Shown here: positions 37,181-49,415 of the stretch, one piece after another
Numbering within the stretch: position 1 is the first letter of the stretch
Layout of the letters: every line of letters starts with the position of its first letter
Assembly: GCF_041146395.1 (NCBI RefSeq)
Contig: NC_090989.1
Coordinates: forward strand, 45,658,501-45,722,500
Origin: Eulemur rufifrons
Taxonomy: Eukaryota; Chordata; Mammalia; Primates; Lemuridae
Direction of reading: 5' to 3'
Length of the DNA stretch: 64,000 nucleotides
Translations under genes and position numbers: made by a program
Notes under the pieces: generated by a model
What the model was told of the DNA's origin: nothing
Seen by the model: only the letters and a program-made list of their open reading frames with translations
The model's database searches: none

Positions 37181-38959
37181 GGGATGGACGGTATAAGAAT
37201 GGTCATAGAACATTTTAGGAAACTGTTACAGTAAACAAATATGAAATAATGGTGTCTTAGACTATTAGTGGAGACAGTGAGAGGTGAACATATTAGGAAT
37301 ATATTTTAAAGATAGAGTTGACAAGTCTTACAGATGGTTTAGATATGAGAAATGAGAGAACAAGGAAAATCAAGAATGATTTAAAGTACTGAGTTTATGC
37401 CATTGGGAAGGTGGTAGCGCCATTTCCTGAGACTGGCTCCCCATGAATAATCTTAATCCATGTAGGTAGGATGAGTTAGCTGTTTTCCAGCTCTAGAAGC
37501 TGTTTATGCTTCTAGAAGTTGCATTTATAGTGAGTCCCCAGCCTTCCAAATGCAACTTTTCTGTGCATGTATCTCAGAATAAGCAAAAACATTGTTGGAG
37601 CCAGAGCTACATCAACTGTCAGCAAAGAGAGAACAATTCTTTCTAGGATCTGAGATAATGAGAAAATAAGTAAAGGCATGCCTTTTGATTTTCCAGTCTT
37701 CCCCCTGAAAGGAACAATTTGATTGCGTTGTCACTAGTAAGTGGGAATGCCAAAAGTGGGGTTGGGGTGGAGACCTGAAATGTTTACTATCTAGACCAAT
37801 CTGCAAAAACTAGTGAACTCCTGGAGATTGCATTTCTGAAGATTCTGCTGTATTTCCATATTTCACAGAGTCCGTGACAGAGAATTAAAAGGGCTTACAC
37901 ATTCATTCTGGGACACTTCTCAGACTGCCTTTATTAAAATAATTACACTTTACACGGGTATAACCCTTTTCATCTAAAAGTTGAAGAATTTGCAATCAGC
38001 AAACTGCTTGAAATGTGATTTACATTTCAGTCCAAATTAAAGCTTGGAGTGCCCCATGTCAGTTTACCATACCCTGTTACAGAGGGTGGTAATTATAGGG
38101 CCAGAAGTAACCCAGTATAGAGTAGGATAATAGTTCTTTTAGTAGAATCATTAACTTTGACTGGTGCATGAACATATGCAAAAGACTTTCCTGAACACTC
38201 TAATTCTCACATTGGTGGGGAAGCAACACCGTGTTTATCTGAATTTTTGTAGCCTGTGAAAGTTCATCCATCAGACCAGCCTCTTAAGGACCCAGGGAGT
38301 TGCACTGGAAAAAATTACTTCTAAGACAAACATTCCATCAGAATGATTAGAACCAAAATGCAAATTCATTGACTCCCTAAAGATAATACATAGATCCATT
38401 TAATAATGGCAGTGGAATTTTTGTATGCATGTTCAAAAATGTGCTACAAGAAAATAGCTTATTAAATAAGAATTTCAATTAGCACATTTTGTCAACAATG
38501 CTGGACAAAATAGAAACCTAGACAGAAAACATGGTAGGTGGACTTCCTGTCATATCAGATAACTCATGACCCCCTCCCCAAAAGACCTATTAGTACACAA
38601 GCCACAAATGCAGTCAATCCTTAGCATTTCTTTGCATGACAGTGGAACTGAAGGAAAAAAAGCCATTTTCCCAACCCCTTGGTGTTGAATGTTTGACCTT
38701 AAAGCTTTCTGTTTGCTCCTTTTTTATCTCAATCCTCATGACTCCAAATGCTATTATTAGTCATAAGATTGTTCAGTCCCTTTTAAATTCCAGGCATGGT
38801 ATTTTACTCTCTGGCCTAAACATAATAGGGAGCTCAAAACCTTAATTATTTCCAAAGGGTCTAATTCTTCAGTATTTACTTCAAATGTTCCCAGCTTCAT
38901 ATAGAACCAAGACCTATATTAAAGGTTAGCAATGTGATGCCCCTGAGTCCTTCACTGAG
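37181..38959. other. Unique stretch with one small perfect hairpin
   Basis: An inverted repeat at 37492-37516 has 9-bp arms TCTAGAAGC/GCTTCTAGA and a 7-base loop. No gene or repeat family recognised in the rest. Confidence 0.5.
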
Positions 38960-39215
38960 CTATGAGGCAGCATTTCCTAGTGGAAAGTGCAATAGGTTTG
39001 TGTGTAGACATCCCCAGAAGTACATCTCAGTCTTGCCACTGTGGAGGCACCTTAGGAAGTCTTCAAGCCTCTGTTTTGTGCTATAAATAGAAGATAATAT
39101 TTATATGAAATGTAATTATATAAATGATACATATTGCATGTAAAATTTTTGGCACAAAATAAGCATTCAGTACATAATAAATATTATTCACTATCATCAT
39201 CATCATTCCATTTAT
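38960..39215 (+). mobile_element. MIR SINE
   Basis: 'gcagcatttcctagtggaaa', 'tcagtcttgccactgtggag' and 'aagcattcagtacataataa' run from the tRNA-like head to the ATC-repeat tail. Confidence 0.78.
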
Positions 39216-39449
39216 GTAAAGGTAAGAACTAACTGAGTACTATTTTCCATTTTGGCCTATGCTGAGGCAAGGTTTATTTTAAAAATCAGTCTGATGATTT
39301 GACTGTTCATGACCCCTCAAAGGCATGACATATCCAACACACCACTTAGAACAACCCATTTAGGAGAAACCTAGGCTCTTAGTTTAGTCTGAAAATCCAT
39401 TCTAGTTTGTCCACTGTAAAAGATTATATAGATTCAAAAGCACAAAGGG

Positions 39450-39650
39450 AATCAGTAAGTCACAAATCTTAGTGCTCCAAGTGCCATTAGAAATCAAATG
39501 GTTGAAGCCTACTATTTATAGATGTGAAAACTGAGGCCCACCTAAATTAAGTAACTTTCACAAGGTGGTGCAACTTGGTGAAGAGCTAACATCAGAAGGA
39601 GCTCAAATCCCAATCAGGTTTGTAACTTAACACCTCTCTTACTCCAGTGA
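39450..39650 (-). mobile_element. MIR SINE, antisense
   Basis: 'gatgtgaaaactgaggccca' and 'gagctcaaatcccaatcagg' mark core and head. Confidence 0.7.
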
Positions 39651-39879
39651 TGGCTCTTACACTTTTTAACTAAAGGTGATCTTTCAGAGAGCTTGATTTG
39701 CCCAGTATTACAAACTGGGGCTAGGTAAAGTTGGAGCTAAATTATTTGTTGTCAGTGGAATTGCTCAATTCAGATGCTCTCGGAGGGCTCATCCAGCTCT
39801 AAATATTTTATTATTGTTCTACTTATTGTTCAAGGATACCCTTTACGTAGATACATATTGTTCATCAGTCTCCAAGATG

Positions 39880-40300
39880 CTTCTTCCCTTCTAAACAAAC
39901 CAGTGTCTTTATGATCCCATAAACATTCATTCCATTGCCAAATCTTTCCCCAAATGCCTGATGATCTCCCCTCTCCCCTCTGTTTATCCAACTCCTATTC
40001 ACTCTGCAAGACCCAGTTTCCCATCTCGTCCATGATTACCTTCCCTCACTTTTCTGGTCTTAATGAAATTCCCTTTCTTTTGAACTCCTATAGTCCCCCA
40101 AATTAGAGCACACAACTGGGAATATAGTTATCTACTGTGTGTGATGTTCTCCCCATTGTTTCTTCTGTACATCTTATCTTCCCAATTAGTCAATTGCCAC
40201 TTGAAGACAAGTACCAGGGCTTAGGCTTACCTAATTGCTATGGAGCAGAACATCCTGATGAATGAGCTCAGAGTACGTATTCAATTAATACTCAGTTGAT
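39880..40300 (+). mobile_element. LINE2 3' region
   Basis: 'actcctattcactctgcaag', 'catgattaccttccctcact', 'cttgaagacaagtaccaggg' and 'cgtattcaattaatactcag' follow L2 in sense. Confidence 0.78.
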
Positions 40301-40784
40301 TGGGCAGGCGGGCAGAGAGGAGAACAAACATTTTCTTGTTTCTCCAACTATTCTTGGGAATCCTCAATGCTAATACAGAAACTGAAAACTGGCCAGTTTG
40401 ATTGAGGTTTTGAACTAATTAGAGAGGGCAGGGAAGGACAACAGATAGGCTGCTTCTAATCCCCTCCTACAATCCCTTCTTTGAAATGTAGAGAAAATCC
40501 ACTTGAAACTGCTCAAGCGACTGATAGTTGTTTCTAAATGAGATTTCTACTTCTGCAGCATTGATTTCTGGCCATGTCCTATCCCTAAAAATGAACATCT
40601 TTTTCCTGGGGTAAGAAGAACTTTATTAAATCCATGTGGTGAAAGATAAATAGTATGAACCTTTATGACACAAAAATAGTAAAAAAAATTCATTTGCATA
40701 TTTATTTGTACCACAGTGCCACAGCATCATTATATAAGGAAATGGCACTGGGAACAGTTTAGGAAAAGATTTCTTATTCCGGCT
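40301..40784. other. Unique sequence
   Basis: No gene or repeat recognised. An exact octamer ATTTGCAT occurs near 40692. Confidence 0.5.
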
Positions 40785-40899
40785 TCTTTTTATTTAGCAT
40801 GTACTTATTGAGTACTCCATGACAATAATGATGATAATAATGATGATAATAGAATATTGAATATTAAATAAATATAATAAAAAGGATAAAGGCCCATGT

Positions 40900-41024
40900 T
40901 CAAACATCAAACAGTCTAGGTTTGAAATCTGAGTCCATAACTCTGTAACTGTGTTGGTAAGTTCCTTACCATTTCTCTGTCTCACTTTCCTTGCCTAGTA
41001 AGTAGAGATAATAAACAGTACAGA
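40900..41024 (+). mobile_element. MIR SINE, left part, interrupted by Alu
   Basis: 'cagtctaggtttgaaatctg' and 'ttccttaccatttctctgtc' end at the Alu; the tail resumes at 41371. A second, reversed AAT/GAT-rich MIR end may lie at 40790-40860. Confidence 0.78.
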
Positions 41025-41355
41025 GGCCGGGCGCGGTGGCTCACGCCTGTAATCCTAGCACTCTGGGGGGCCGAGGCAGGTGGATCATTTGAGATCAGGA
41101 GTTCGAGACCAGCCTGAGCAAGAGCGAGACCCCGTCTCTACTAAAAAAATAGAAAGAAATTAGCTGGACAACTGAAAATATATAGATAAAAAAACTAGCT
41201 GGGCATGGTGGCACATGCCTGTAGTCCCAGCTACTCGGGAGGCTGAGGCTGGAGGATTGCCTGAGCCCAGGAGTTTGAGGTTGCTGCAAACTAGGCTGAC
41301 GCCACGGCACTCTAGCCCGGGGAACAGAGTGAGACTCTGTCTCAAAATAAAATAA
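41025..41355 (+). mobile_element. Strepsirrhine-type Alu, nearly intact
   Basis: It begins GGCCGGGCGCGGTGGC with the pol III A box TGGCTCACGCC (41037-41047) and a consensus B box GTTCGAGACC (41101-41110). The middle linker contains 'ttagctggacaactgaaaat' and the right arm 'aggctgacgccacggcactc', both typical of lemur and loris Alus rather than human AluS/Y. The tail is (AAAAT)n. A 15-bp target duplication AATAAACAGTACAGA flanks it at 41010-41024 and 41356-41370. Intact boxes mean the RNA could be transcribed, though no L1-usable pure A tail remains. Confidence 0.93.
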
Positions 41356-41370
41356 AATAAACAGTACAGA

Positions 41371-41470
41371 AATTTGTTGTAAGGGTTAAAATGAGATACT
41401 ATATGAAAAAACATTTAAATAAGTAGCACAATAAGCACTCCGTAAATGTTAGAAATTTATCATTACTGTT
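41371..41470 (+). mobile_element. MIR SINE, right part after the Alu
   Basis: 'ttgttgtaagggttaaaatg' and 'cacaataagcactccgtaaa' continue the interrupted element to its ATT-repeat tail. Confidence 0.82.
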
Positions 41471-41590
41471 GTTATTATTAAAGACTTATAAAGACTTACC
41501 ATATGTTAGGCTCTGCATTAAACAATTTATACATATTTAGTGGATTTAAATTTTTTAAAAATTTGTGTGTGTAGTCACTAATATATTTTA
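41471..41590 (-). mobile_element. Possible MIR end, antisense
   Basis: 'taccatatgttaggctctgc' is the reversed MIR tail; only a short diverged piece is identifiable. Confidence 0.4.
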
Positions 41591-41594
41591 AACA

Positions 41595-42185
41595 CCAAAG
41601 ATGTTCCAAGCCCATAGCAGGCACTGAGGAAATAATTGTTGAACGAATAAGCGGTTTCATTTCCTCCTCACGGCAGCCTCACAATGTGGCAGGCACTCAG
41701 AGTATAACAGTGAGCAAGACAGAGTCCTAACTTTCAGGTCTGGTGTGGGGGCCCGGGGCACATGCAAGGAGAACAGATAAGTCAGTAGGCAATTCCTGTC
41801 CAGGATGGCTGCTCTGATAAGGTAGGGTATTCGGAGCAGACATGAGGGACACCTGATCCAAACTCAAGGAAACAGGCAAGACTTTCTGGAGGAAATGACA
41901 TCCAGGCTGAGCTATGGAGGATGAGTAAGTGTTAGCCTAGCAAATTAGGGGCAACAATGCATAGCAAATCCAGAAGGTAAGAAAGCACGGTGACTTCCTT
42001 TAAATGAACGTAGTTCCATATAGGTGAAGTAAGACATAAAGAGAGGAAAAAGGAAGCTATAGAAGTCAACAGGGCTACAAATGCAGTACCAGGGACCTGG
42101 ATTTGATCCGAATGGCAGTGGGGCCATTTAAATTATTTAAGCAAGTGAGTGATACGGGCTTTGGAATGATCACTCTGGTGGTTTC
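41595..42185 (-). mobile_element. LINE2 copy, antisense
   Basis: Ordered reverse L2 blocks: 'gagtataacagtgagcaaga', 'gaaatgacatccaggctgag', 'cctggatttgatccgaatgg' and 'tgatcactctggtggtttcc'. Confidence 0.75.
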
Positions 42186-44799
42186 CTTGATCTCACTGGG
42201 TTCTCAGAATTCTAATATTGGCTTTGAGCTGGATCAACCTTGGTATCCATTTATGTATTTGCACATTTGTTAGTCTACATTCCTAATTATATTCATTTGT
42301 GGTCTTTGACCATTTTGTGACAGTGGTCTCTAAGATCAAAACTATCCTGAACTTTAGGAACCTGTATCCTGGGGGTAGGCAGCTCGCACTGAGAGTAGAG
42401 ACAATTATTTGTGTTATAGAATTTCTTAAAATTTCTCACTTGGCTACCTTCCCAATACCATATGATGACTGAACCATCTTTTTCTCTGCTAAAGTTATAG
42501 CAAAGGGGGCAAGTTAACTTTTGGTACATGGCTGACCCAGCCTCTGAATGAGTATATTTTATATTATTTTCTAATATTGAATGGCAGGTGGAGAATTTTC
42601 AGGGAAGGAGGTAGGTTGCAAGATGTAGAACCACAAAGGTTCAAATTCCTATAGACCTTCCATTTACCATGTTCTTGATGTCAATTCTTAATGTGCACAT
42701 ACACTCTATTACCATGGGTGACTTCCTATACAGTTAGAATTCTGCTAGCCTGAATTTTTCTTTCTCATATTTCAAGGTGATGATGTTACTAAAGGAAAAT
42801 AATGATACGTAGATCTTCAGTAGGGGATTTCAAGGGAATTATATTTACCAAAAAGTAGCCTTTCATATAAATGTAGCATGTAAACTGACATGAATACCTG
42901 AGAGAACCTAAATTAAAATAACCTTTTCTATCACTGTGAGCCCTGGGTGAATTGGTTCATCCTGGTAGAATGAACTGCGTAGTGGTTAGAAGAAGGTGAA
43001 AGAACAGGCTGTGTGTTCAAAAGCTGGGACCCAGTACTGGCCTATGGACAAAGAAAAGGTAATCTTCCTTTTTGGAATCAAAGGTAGGGAAAAAATCATG
43101 TAAGTCAAAACCTTAGAAGGATGGTGAGGAGTTTCTGAGAACCAGGAAAAACGAGGAGGGGAGACCCTCATAATGGTTCTCTCACCTTCAATTTTCCCTC
43201 ACTGCTTGGTGGGTGGTTTCGGTGTGGTGTGAGGAGCGAGAAGAGAAGCAGGGAGAATGGGCAGAAGAGGACTAGTGAACTGAAGGAAAGAAAGGGGTGA
43301 AAGATGAAAGGAGTGACAGCGAGCATTCTCCAAGCCTCTCAGAATTTAGGGCGTGACACTAAAGATAGGGAAGCACAAACATGCCATCCCCCTTGCTCAC
43401 CACCCACTCCAACACCAGGCAGGGCGAGTGCAGGGCAGGCAGGCACACCTACTGGTTGAAAAGTGCAAATGGTACTCAGGGAACACATAATGTGAGGTGT
43501 GTGGTGTAAGATGGGACAAAAACCACAAAAAGAAGCATTTAAAATGTGTCAGCTGATTGCTCAGTAGACCAGTCAGCCAGCCGATGAGTCCAGAACACTT
43601 GCTTTGTGCTCAGGAGGCACGGAAGCCACCACCGCAGCCTGGGCGTCGGGCTGGGGTGGGGACAAGACAGGGGCCTGGTAATGCCCGTGGCGGGGGCAAA
43701 GGAAATGGCTGAAAACCCAGGTAGGTGTGTTGTTTGAGGCAGAAAATCCATCGCTGACAACCTTGTAATAGAAGAATGGCTGAAATGTATAACAATTATT
43801 CATCCCATTTTGATATCTGGAGTGTGATTAACTTCAGTCTTCCCTTATTCAATTGGCCATTAGCTTTGATGAAGTACATTTTTCAAGTCAGACAGAAAAT
43901 GACTTTAAGGAAAGGTGTGTCTGCAAGAGAGGAGGCAAGGGAAGGTCAGGCTGATGTGGGAAAAGGCAGAAGAACAGAAGAAAATTTCTACCTGTATTAT
44001 AAAACCTCTGAGAACACTGCAGCAGGCACTAGGTTTTTAATGAAGGAGGTGATGTGGCTAACTGTGACGGCCCTTTGCCGCTTAATTCAAAGTTCAGCAA
44101 AAGTTTAAAAGGAAATGAAATGAAAATTGACACCTAATAGATAATTACGGGAGAAAAAGATCAACCCAAAAATATTGCTGCCATGGACTTTTTTCAGTGC
44201 CCTACTTTTGAAGATTCTTTCAATAATATAAATTTTTTTGATTCCATAGTACTTAAGTTTTTAAAGAAAGGAATTATCTTCTAAAGGGAATTCTATGTGT
44301 CATCATATTTTCAAAAGGCTTATTTCATTAGTGTGTGCTTTAAAAGATTCCAGGGCATGAAAGACAGGAAACACATCCACGTGAATAGAAGAGATTGAGA
44401 ATTTCAGCCTCCTTTCCAGTGGTCTAAAAGCTATGTAATAAAACACTCATATATGATGTCAGTGCCTTGCCAAAACACTCAGACGATAATAAACTGAAAA
44501 AGGATTTAGCATATGCAAAAACTCATCGAGCTGTAAACTTATCCCTTTAACATTAATGTATCATATAAGCAGGAGTAGGTACCTAAGAGAACTTATATTA
44601 AAATATGTAAGATATACTTCAATTTAAAAATTGAAGATGCAATTTAGAGGTTCTTGCTTGAGAAGTCAGCGATAGGACGACATGCACTGACCATTGTGGG
44701 TAAAATTAATGATAGATAAGGAAAAATAGCTGTTCTTTTTTGCCAAAGGAATACTTAGAATATATTCACAGAATTGTTGAGTATCAAAGGTGAATAAAA
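42186..44799. other. Unique stretch with a GC-rich island at 43380-43740
   Basis: The island includes 'gcctgggcgtcgggctgggg' and overlapping minus-strand frames at 43539-43803, but no acceptor/donor pair delimits an exon. 43200-43340 is purine-rich (GGAG and GAAG). The rest is AT-rich and unassigned. Confidence 0.45.
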
Positions 44800-44960
44800 C
44801 CTTAAAATTATTTTGTCCATCTCTCCATTTTATAGTTGCAAAAAACAAGGCATTCCTCCCATCGTGATATCTAGAGGTAAATTGGCTTGCCCATGGTGTT
44901 AAAAGCTAGGAAGTAGCCATCAATATCTTGAGTCTATCAACCACTTCTCCCATTCCAAGG
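44800..44960 (-). mobile_element. MIR SINE, antisense, diverged
   Basis: 'ccattttatagttgcaaaaa' and 'taaattggcttgcccatggt' match the reverse core. Confidence 0.65.
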
Positions 44961-47159
44961 AAGCATAAAGTATAAATCCCAATGTTCTTATAGATTATTA
45001 TGATTTAATAAAGTCTGATTAGAACTATAGAAGTGGGACATATTAACATGTCAATATTTGTAGAATAAACCTCATGAAATCAATTATGGAAGCTTACAAT
45101 TTTAAAGGATCTTTAGCAGATTATCTTAAGAAAAAAGCTAGAAGCCAAAGTAAAATACATATAAATATATAACTAGATATGTGTATATATATTTTTATAT
45201 GTATACATGTATAAAAATAGATGACTTCTGAAATAGAAGTCATGTGTGTCCAGGAAAGAAGCCTGAGGTGTGTGTTTAACATTTGTATTTAAAGAAAAGA
45301 CTAAAAGCGGATAGTATTCTTTCTAATGAGGAAAGAAAAGGAAATGAATTTCAATTACAACCAAAGGAATTTAAGTTAGTTGGAAAGATCTTATTGGCAG
45401 TGAAGGTTGTATAAACCCTGGAAGAGATTCCTGGGGAGGTTTTCAAATTCCCTATCTGGATTTATTTAAAAGAAGAGAGATACCTATCAGCCTAGGGTCT
45501 TGAGGTATAGAGACCTGCCTAGAATTTGCTTTCAGCTGAACTCTGCAAGTCCAAATTAATTCCTGACAATGTTTAGGATGTCAAAGACAGTAAATTCTAG
45601 ACAATGGTAAGGAATGTTGCTCCTTAAAAAAACACAAAACAAAAACAAGACCAAAAAAACCTCACCCAAAGTAATCATTTCCTTGGAAAATCAATTGACA
45701 TATGCTATTTGGTTATAAATGGAATGTACAATTATAATGCATTCTGGTTTTTATTTTCTTTTTAGCCTGGAAAGAAGGCTATGAAATCTCTCTGGCAGGC
45801 TATGCCCTGCTTAATAATACATCTTTATTTTCCTTCTCTAGGTTGGTTAGAAAAACCTAGACCTAAGTAGCAATACATGTGCTCAGAGTAGATACCTGTG
45901 AAGGAAATACCCTCTCCCCTGGCTCCAAAGGAAAACTTCCTCCCAACTGAAAGGAGTGGGATGACGCCACCACCACCATCACCCCTCTCCTTCCTTACCT
46001 CCACACAGAGCCCACACAAGTTCTCTGCAACCTGCAGAATTTCCCTTCATTTTGACACATGAACAGCACATGCAATTACATTTCATACCAAAATTCTCTC
46101 ATTTGCTGTATTTCTCTGTTTATACAGCTGTGCACCTGTTCACACCATTGTGATCACCACTTTTATTGTCTGGTTTTACTTGTGAGCTCCTGCAGGTGAG
46201 GGGTGGAGTCTGTTTAACTAGCTTTGCACAGCGCTGTGTGTGCACGCGCAGGTGGGCACTGTGAAACTGTGCTTAAAAGTAATGGTTCCTGGATGCTCAA
46301 AAAAAAAAAAAATATCCCATGGATTAACTGAAGTTGGAGAGAGAGAGCTCAGTTTGTGCATTCTGTGCCATCCCCTGGTTCTCCGATATGTAACACACCA
46401 AAGCCTTAATTGGTTGGAGGAGTCATCAGGGCAGTGAGGAATGTGGATGAGGGTCCAATCACCAACTGAAAAATCTAAATCAGGGCCTAAAATGCACAGA
46501 AAACAAGGCTGGATTTATTTGGGAGCTTACCCTCCACCATGACCCTCCTTTCTCTTGTGCATAGGCACAATCTTGCTGGACTTCTCAGCTCAGAGCATTG
46601 TCTGTCAGCCCGAGTTGCCATAGAAGGTTGTTATATCTCAGACACTCCACAGAAGACTATCAAGTTCACAGGATCTTGGTTTTCTTATTTCTTTATGTTA
46701 CAGCCTAGAGGAAACAAAAGTCATTTTTACCAGAATTAATGTTTCTTACTTCCCACCAATCCCCACACAACCCCCTTGAGCCCTCCCTTATATCAGTCTT
46801 CCTCACTGACCCAAGAAGTCAGAGATAAGTCAATACATATTCTTCAAGTGGGTTAAAATTTTCCTATGCCTTTTCATCTTTAGGGGTCTTCAAAGTTAGG
46901 TTTTCAAAGTATAAAATGATTGATGAAAAAAAACCCTTCCTTCAGAGAAAGCACAAGAAATGACATTTCATTTAATTTAACAAATATTTTCCAGGTAGCA
47001 AATATAAGCCACTCCCTGTGTGCTGGGAAAAGAGAGAGGAACAAAACATAGACTTTGGCTTCATATATTTGGAAGTGTGTCTGTGTGTGTGTGCACACAT
47101 GTATATGTTTGTGTGTGTATGTATGTATAATGAGTTAATTTAAGATTTTACTAAATGAT
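44961..47159. other. Unique stretch with simple sequence
   Basis: AT-alternating sequence at 45170-45215, an A run near 46299-46312, and a (GT)n run near 47078-47125. No gene or repeat family identified. Confidence 0.5.
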
Positions 47160-47310
47160 CTTAGATATAAGAAGATTGCTTTATTGTAGGATTGTGGTGA
47201 GCTTTAAATCACATAAAATATATGTGAAGTATACTTAGCACAGAGCCTAGAACATAAGACACTCTCAATAAGTAATAGCTGTTACTGTTACTACAGAGTC
47301 ATGGCATAAT
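47160..47310 (+). mobile_element. MIR SINE 3' half
   Basis: 'gattgtggtgagctttaaat', 'agcacagagcctagaacata' and 'actctcaataagtaatagct' are the tail half. Confidence 0.75.
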
Positions 47311-47725
47311 TTAGAACAATTTTTTTGACAGAGCTCTCTCTGGAAATCAAATCTTACCTTGTTACTGAAGAATTTTCTTCAGTTAAAAACATTTACCTTG
47401 GATGATGGGCGATATAGTTTGATTATTGTGGGTTGAAGGGGAGCCATCACATTCAAATTTGAAAAAAAATAGTATCTAGAACATTGAAGTCAATATCTTC
47501 CCAACAGAAGTAGATCTCAGCCACATGCTGATGTCCAGAGACAGTTTGATTTTCACCCTGCTCTTCCTACCAATGTTCAGGAGTGTTTCAGAATCTAGAT
47601 CACACACACACACACACACAAAATAATATTTAATTAATCAATTATTCAATTAATTAATTGGTTGAATATATGAGTGGATCATAATGTAAATATCAAGACA
47701 AGAATGCAAGAATGTCGCGCAGATT
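47311..47725. other. Unique sequence with (CA)n
   Basis: A (CA)n run of about ten units is at 47602-47621, followed by ATTAATTAATT palindromic runs at 47629-47662. Confidence 0.7.
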
Positions 47726-47919
47726 GGGGGGGGAGGGCATGGGTATATACACACCTAATGAGTGTGGTGCGCACCATCTGGGAGATGGACACGCTTGAAG
47801 CTCTGACTCTGGTGGGACAAATACAATATACGTAACCTAAACATTTGTACCGCCGTAATATGCTGAAATAAAAAAAAATTAAAATTAATAAATAAATTGG
47901 AATTGAAAAAAAAAAAAAG
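47726..47919 (+). mobile_element. Young lineage-specific LINE-1 3' end, 5' truncated
   Basis: It opens with a G8 run (47726-47733) and reads 'gagggcatgggtatatacac', 'gcgcaccatctgggagatgg', 'gaagctctgactctggtggg' and 'gtaccgccgtaatatgctga', ending AATAAA and A-rich tails to 47919. This wording belongs to L1 3' UTRs I associate with lemurs and differs completely from the older L1 end at 20.2 kb. Only about 160 bases plus tail are present and no ORF remains. Confidence 0.8.
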
Positions 47920-49317
47920 ACTGTCATAATCTAGTTAGCCCAAACAAAGAAATCCACTTACTTCACACCTTTTGGTTCAATTTAAGATTTACTCTATAAT
48001 CTCAGATATCTGGATAACTAAAAGGAGACTTCATGCCATAGTCTCCTTGAATATTTACTATTATAAATAAATTGCCTCAGTCTTTCCTGAACTCTGCTAT
48101 TTAGAAGACCTTTCACCATGTCTTGAATCACCATTTTATTACCAATATTTTATCCTGTCTGAAGGTTGATCCAATTGTTTCATTTGTAAAGGGCTAGAAT
48201 TTCACCTTCCATATTTCCTCAACAAGGATGAGGAGCTTCTGGGAAACATTTATATATTCCCATCTATTGCAAAAGTATTGGAAGGGTGCACCTAGAATGA
48301 AAATCTCATAGATATTTCCTGTCACTTAAATCATAATATGAAGACCTAAGTTTAGATTCCAACCTTGGAAGCTTCTGTTCTCCAGCTCTCCAAATGAAAG
48401 TCACTATTTCTCAAATTTATTTGCATACTTAAGTGTCAATTAATTTCTCATTCCCACATTCCTTATTCCAAACTGATAGAACCCAAAGATTTCATAATAT
48501 ACTTTAGATATTTAGATCTTTTCAGTCTTTTATCGGATCATTTAGATGTGGTTACTTTGAACTTTGTAACCATTAAATATGGTCATAAGATCATTGTATG
48601 GGTTTTATAAACAAAGGACAATTAATGTCTTTCTAACTGTAATGTATTTAAAAGAAAGCCAATGATCCGGCAATCCAGACCCTCAATGGTGGCATAGTAC
48701 AACCTTAGGGAACTTTTTCCTCTTTTCTAATTCATCAGGATTTAGTTGTTAGTTCAAAAGTGATCCTGCTTCCATAGAAATGGATTTCACAATCCTAGAG
48801 TTTTATCTGAGACTGTATAACCTTGAGTTTCTTTAAAAATCAGCCGAAGAATTAAGGAGTTACTTTGGATGGGCAAAGAAAGGGAAATGGGCCCTCACTG
48901 CCCCTTCCTGCAGCTCTCCAAACATTATAAACAGTAAATGAAACCAAATCAGATATATTACTCCATGTGAAGGTAAGAATATCTTCCAGAAACCTTAATG
49001 TGCCTCACCCAATTATCTTTTTCTAAATCCTGCCATTTCTACACAGCACACATATGCAGTTCTTATGGAAATCTTGTGCCAAATTTATCAGCATTGTTCA
49101 TCAATGAACATTTGTCACACTCTAGACAATTGCCATGAATCAATAAAATAAAATATAATGTCCCTTGAAACACTTGAAATTAAACTCTGGAATGATGTCA
49201 GTGGGATAAGGATAGGCAGTTCTTTTGTTTTTCTGATTCTTGATTCACCACTCTTCCGCAAAATTGTGCAAAAGAACAGAATCTTTCTTTTCATTGCCAT
49301 TACTCGTTTATTGCACA
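47920..49317. other. AT-rich unique sequence
   Basis: No gene or named repeat. The segment 48660-48860 is less AT-biased but has no coding features. Confidence 0.5.
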
Positions 49318-49415
49318 GCTGTCAAGATTAAATGAGACTGTGCAGATAACACAATTAGCAAAGAGACTGGCCCAAAGGACATGTTTAACAAACATGTATT
49401 TCTTCTTCCTTCAGA
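49318..49415 (+). mobile_element. MIR SINE 3' half
   Basis: 'gattaaatgagactgtgcag' and 'caaagagactggcccaaagg' match the tail half in sense. Confidence 0.6.

Noticed and set aside
37492..37516. microRNA hairpin
   Set aside because: The 9-bp stem is far too short for a Drosha/Dicer substrate.
43539..43803. Minus-strand exon in the GC-rich island
   Set aside because: An acceptor-like TTACAAG exists at the 5' side but no consensus donor follows within the open frame.
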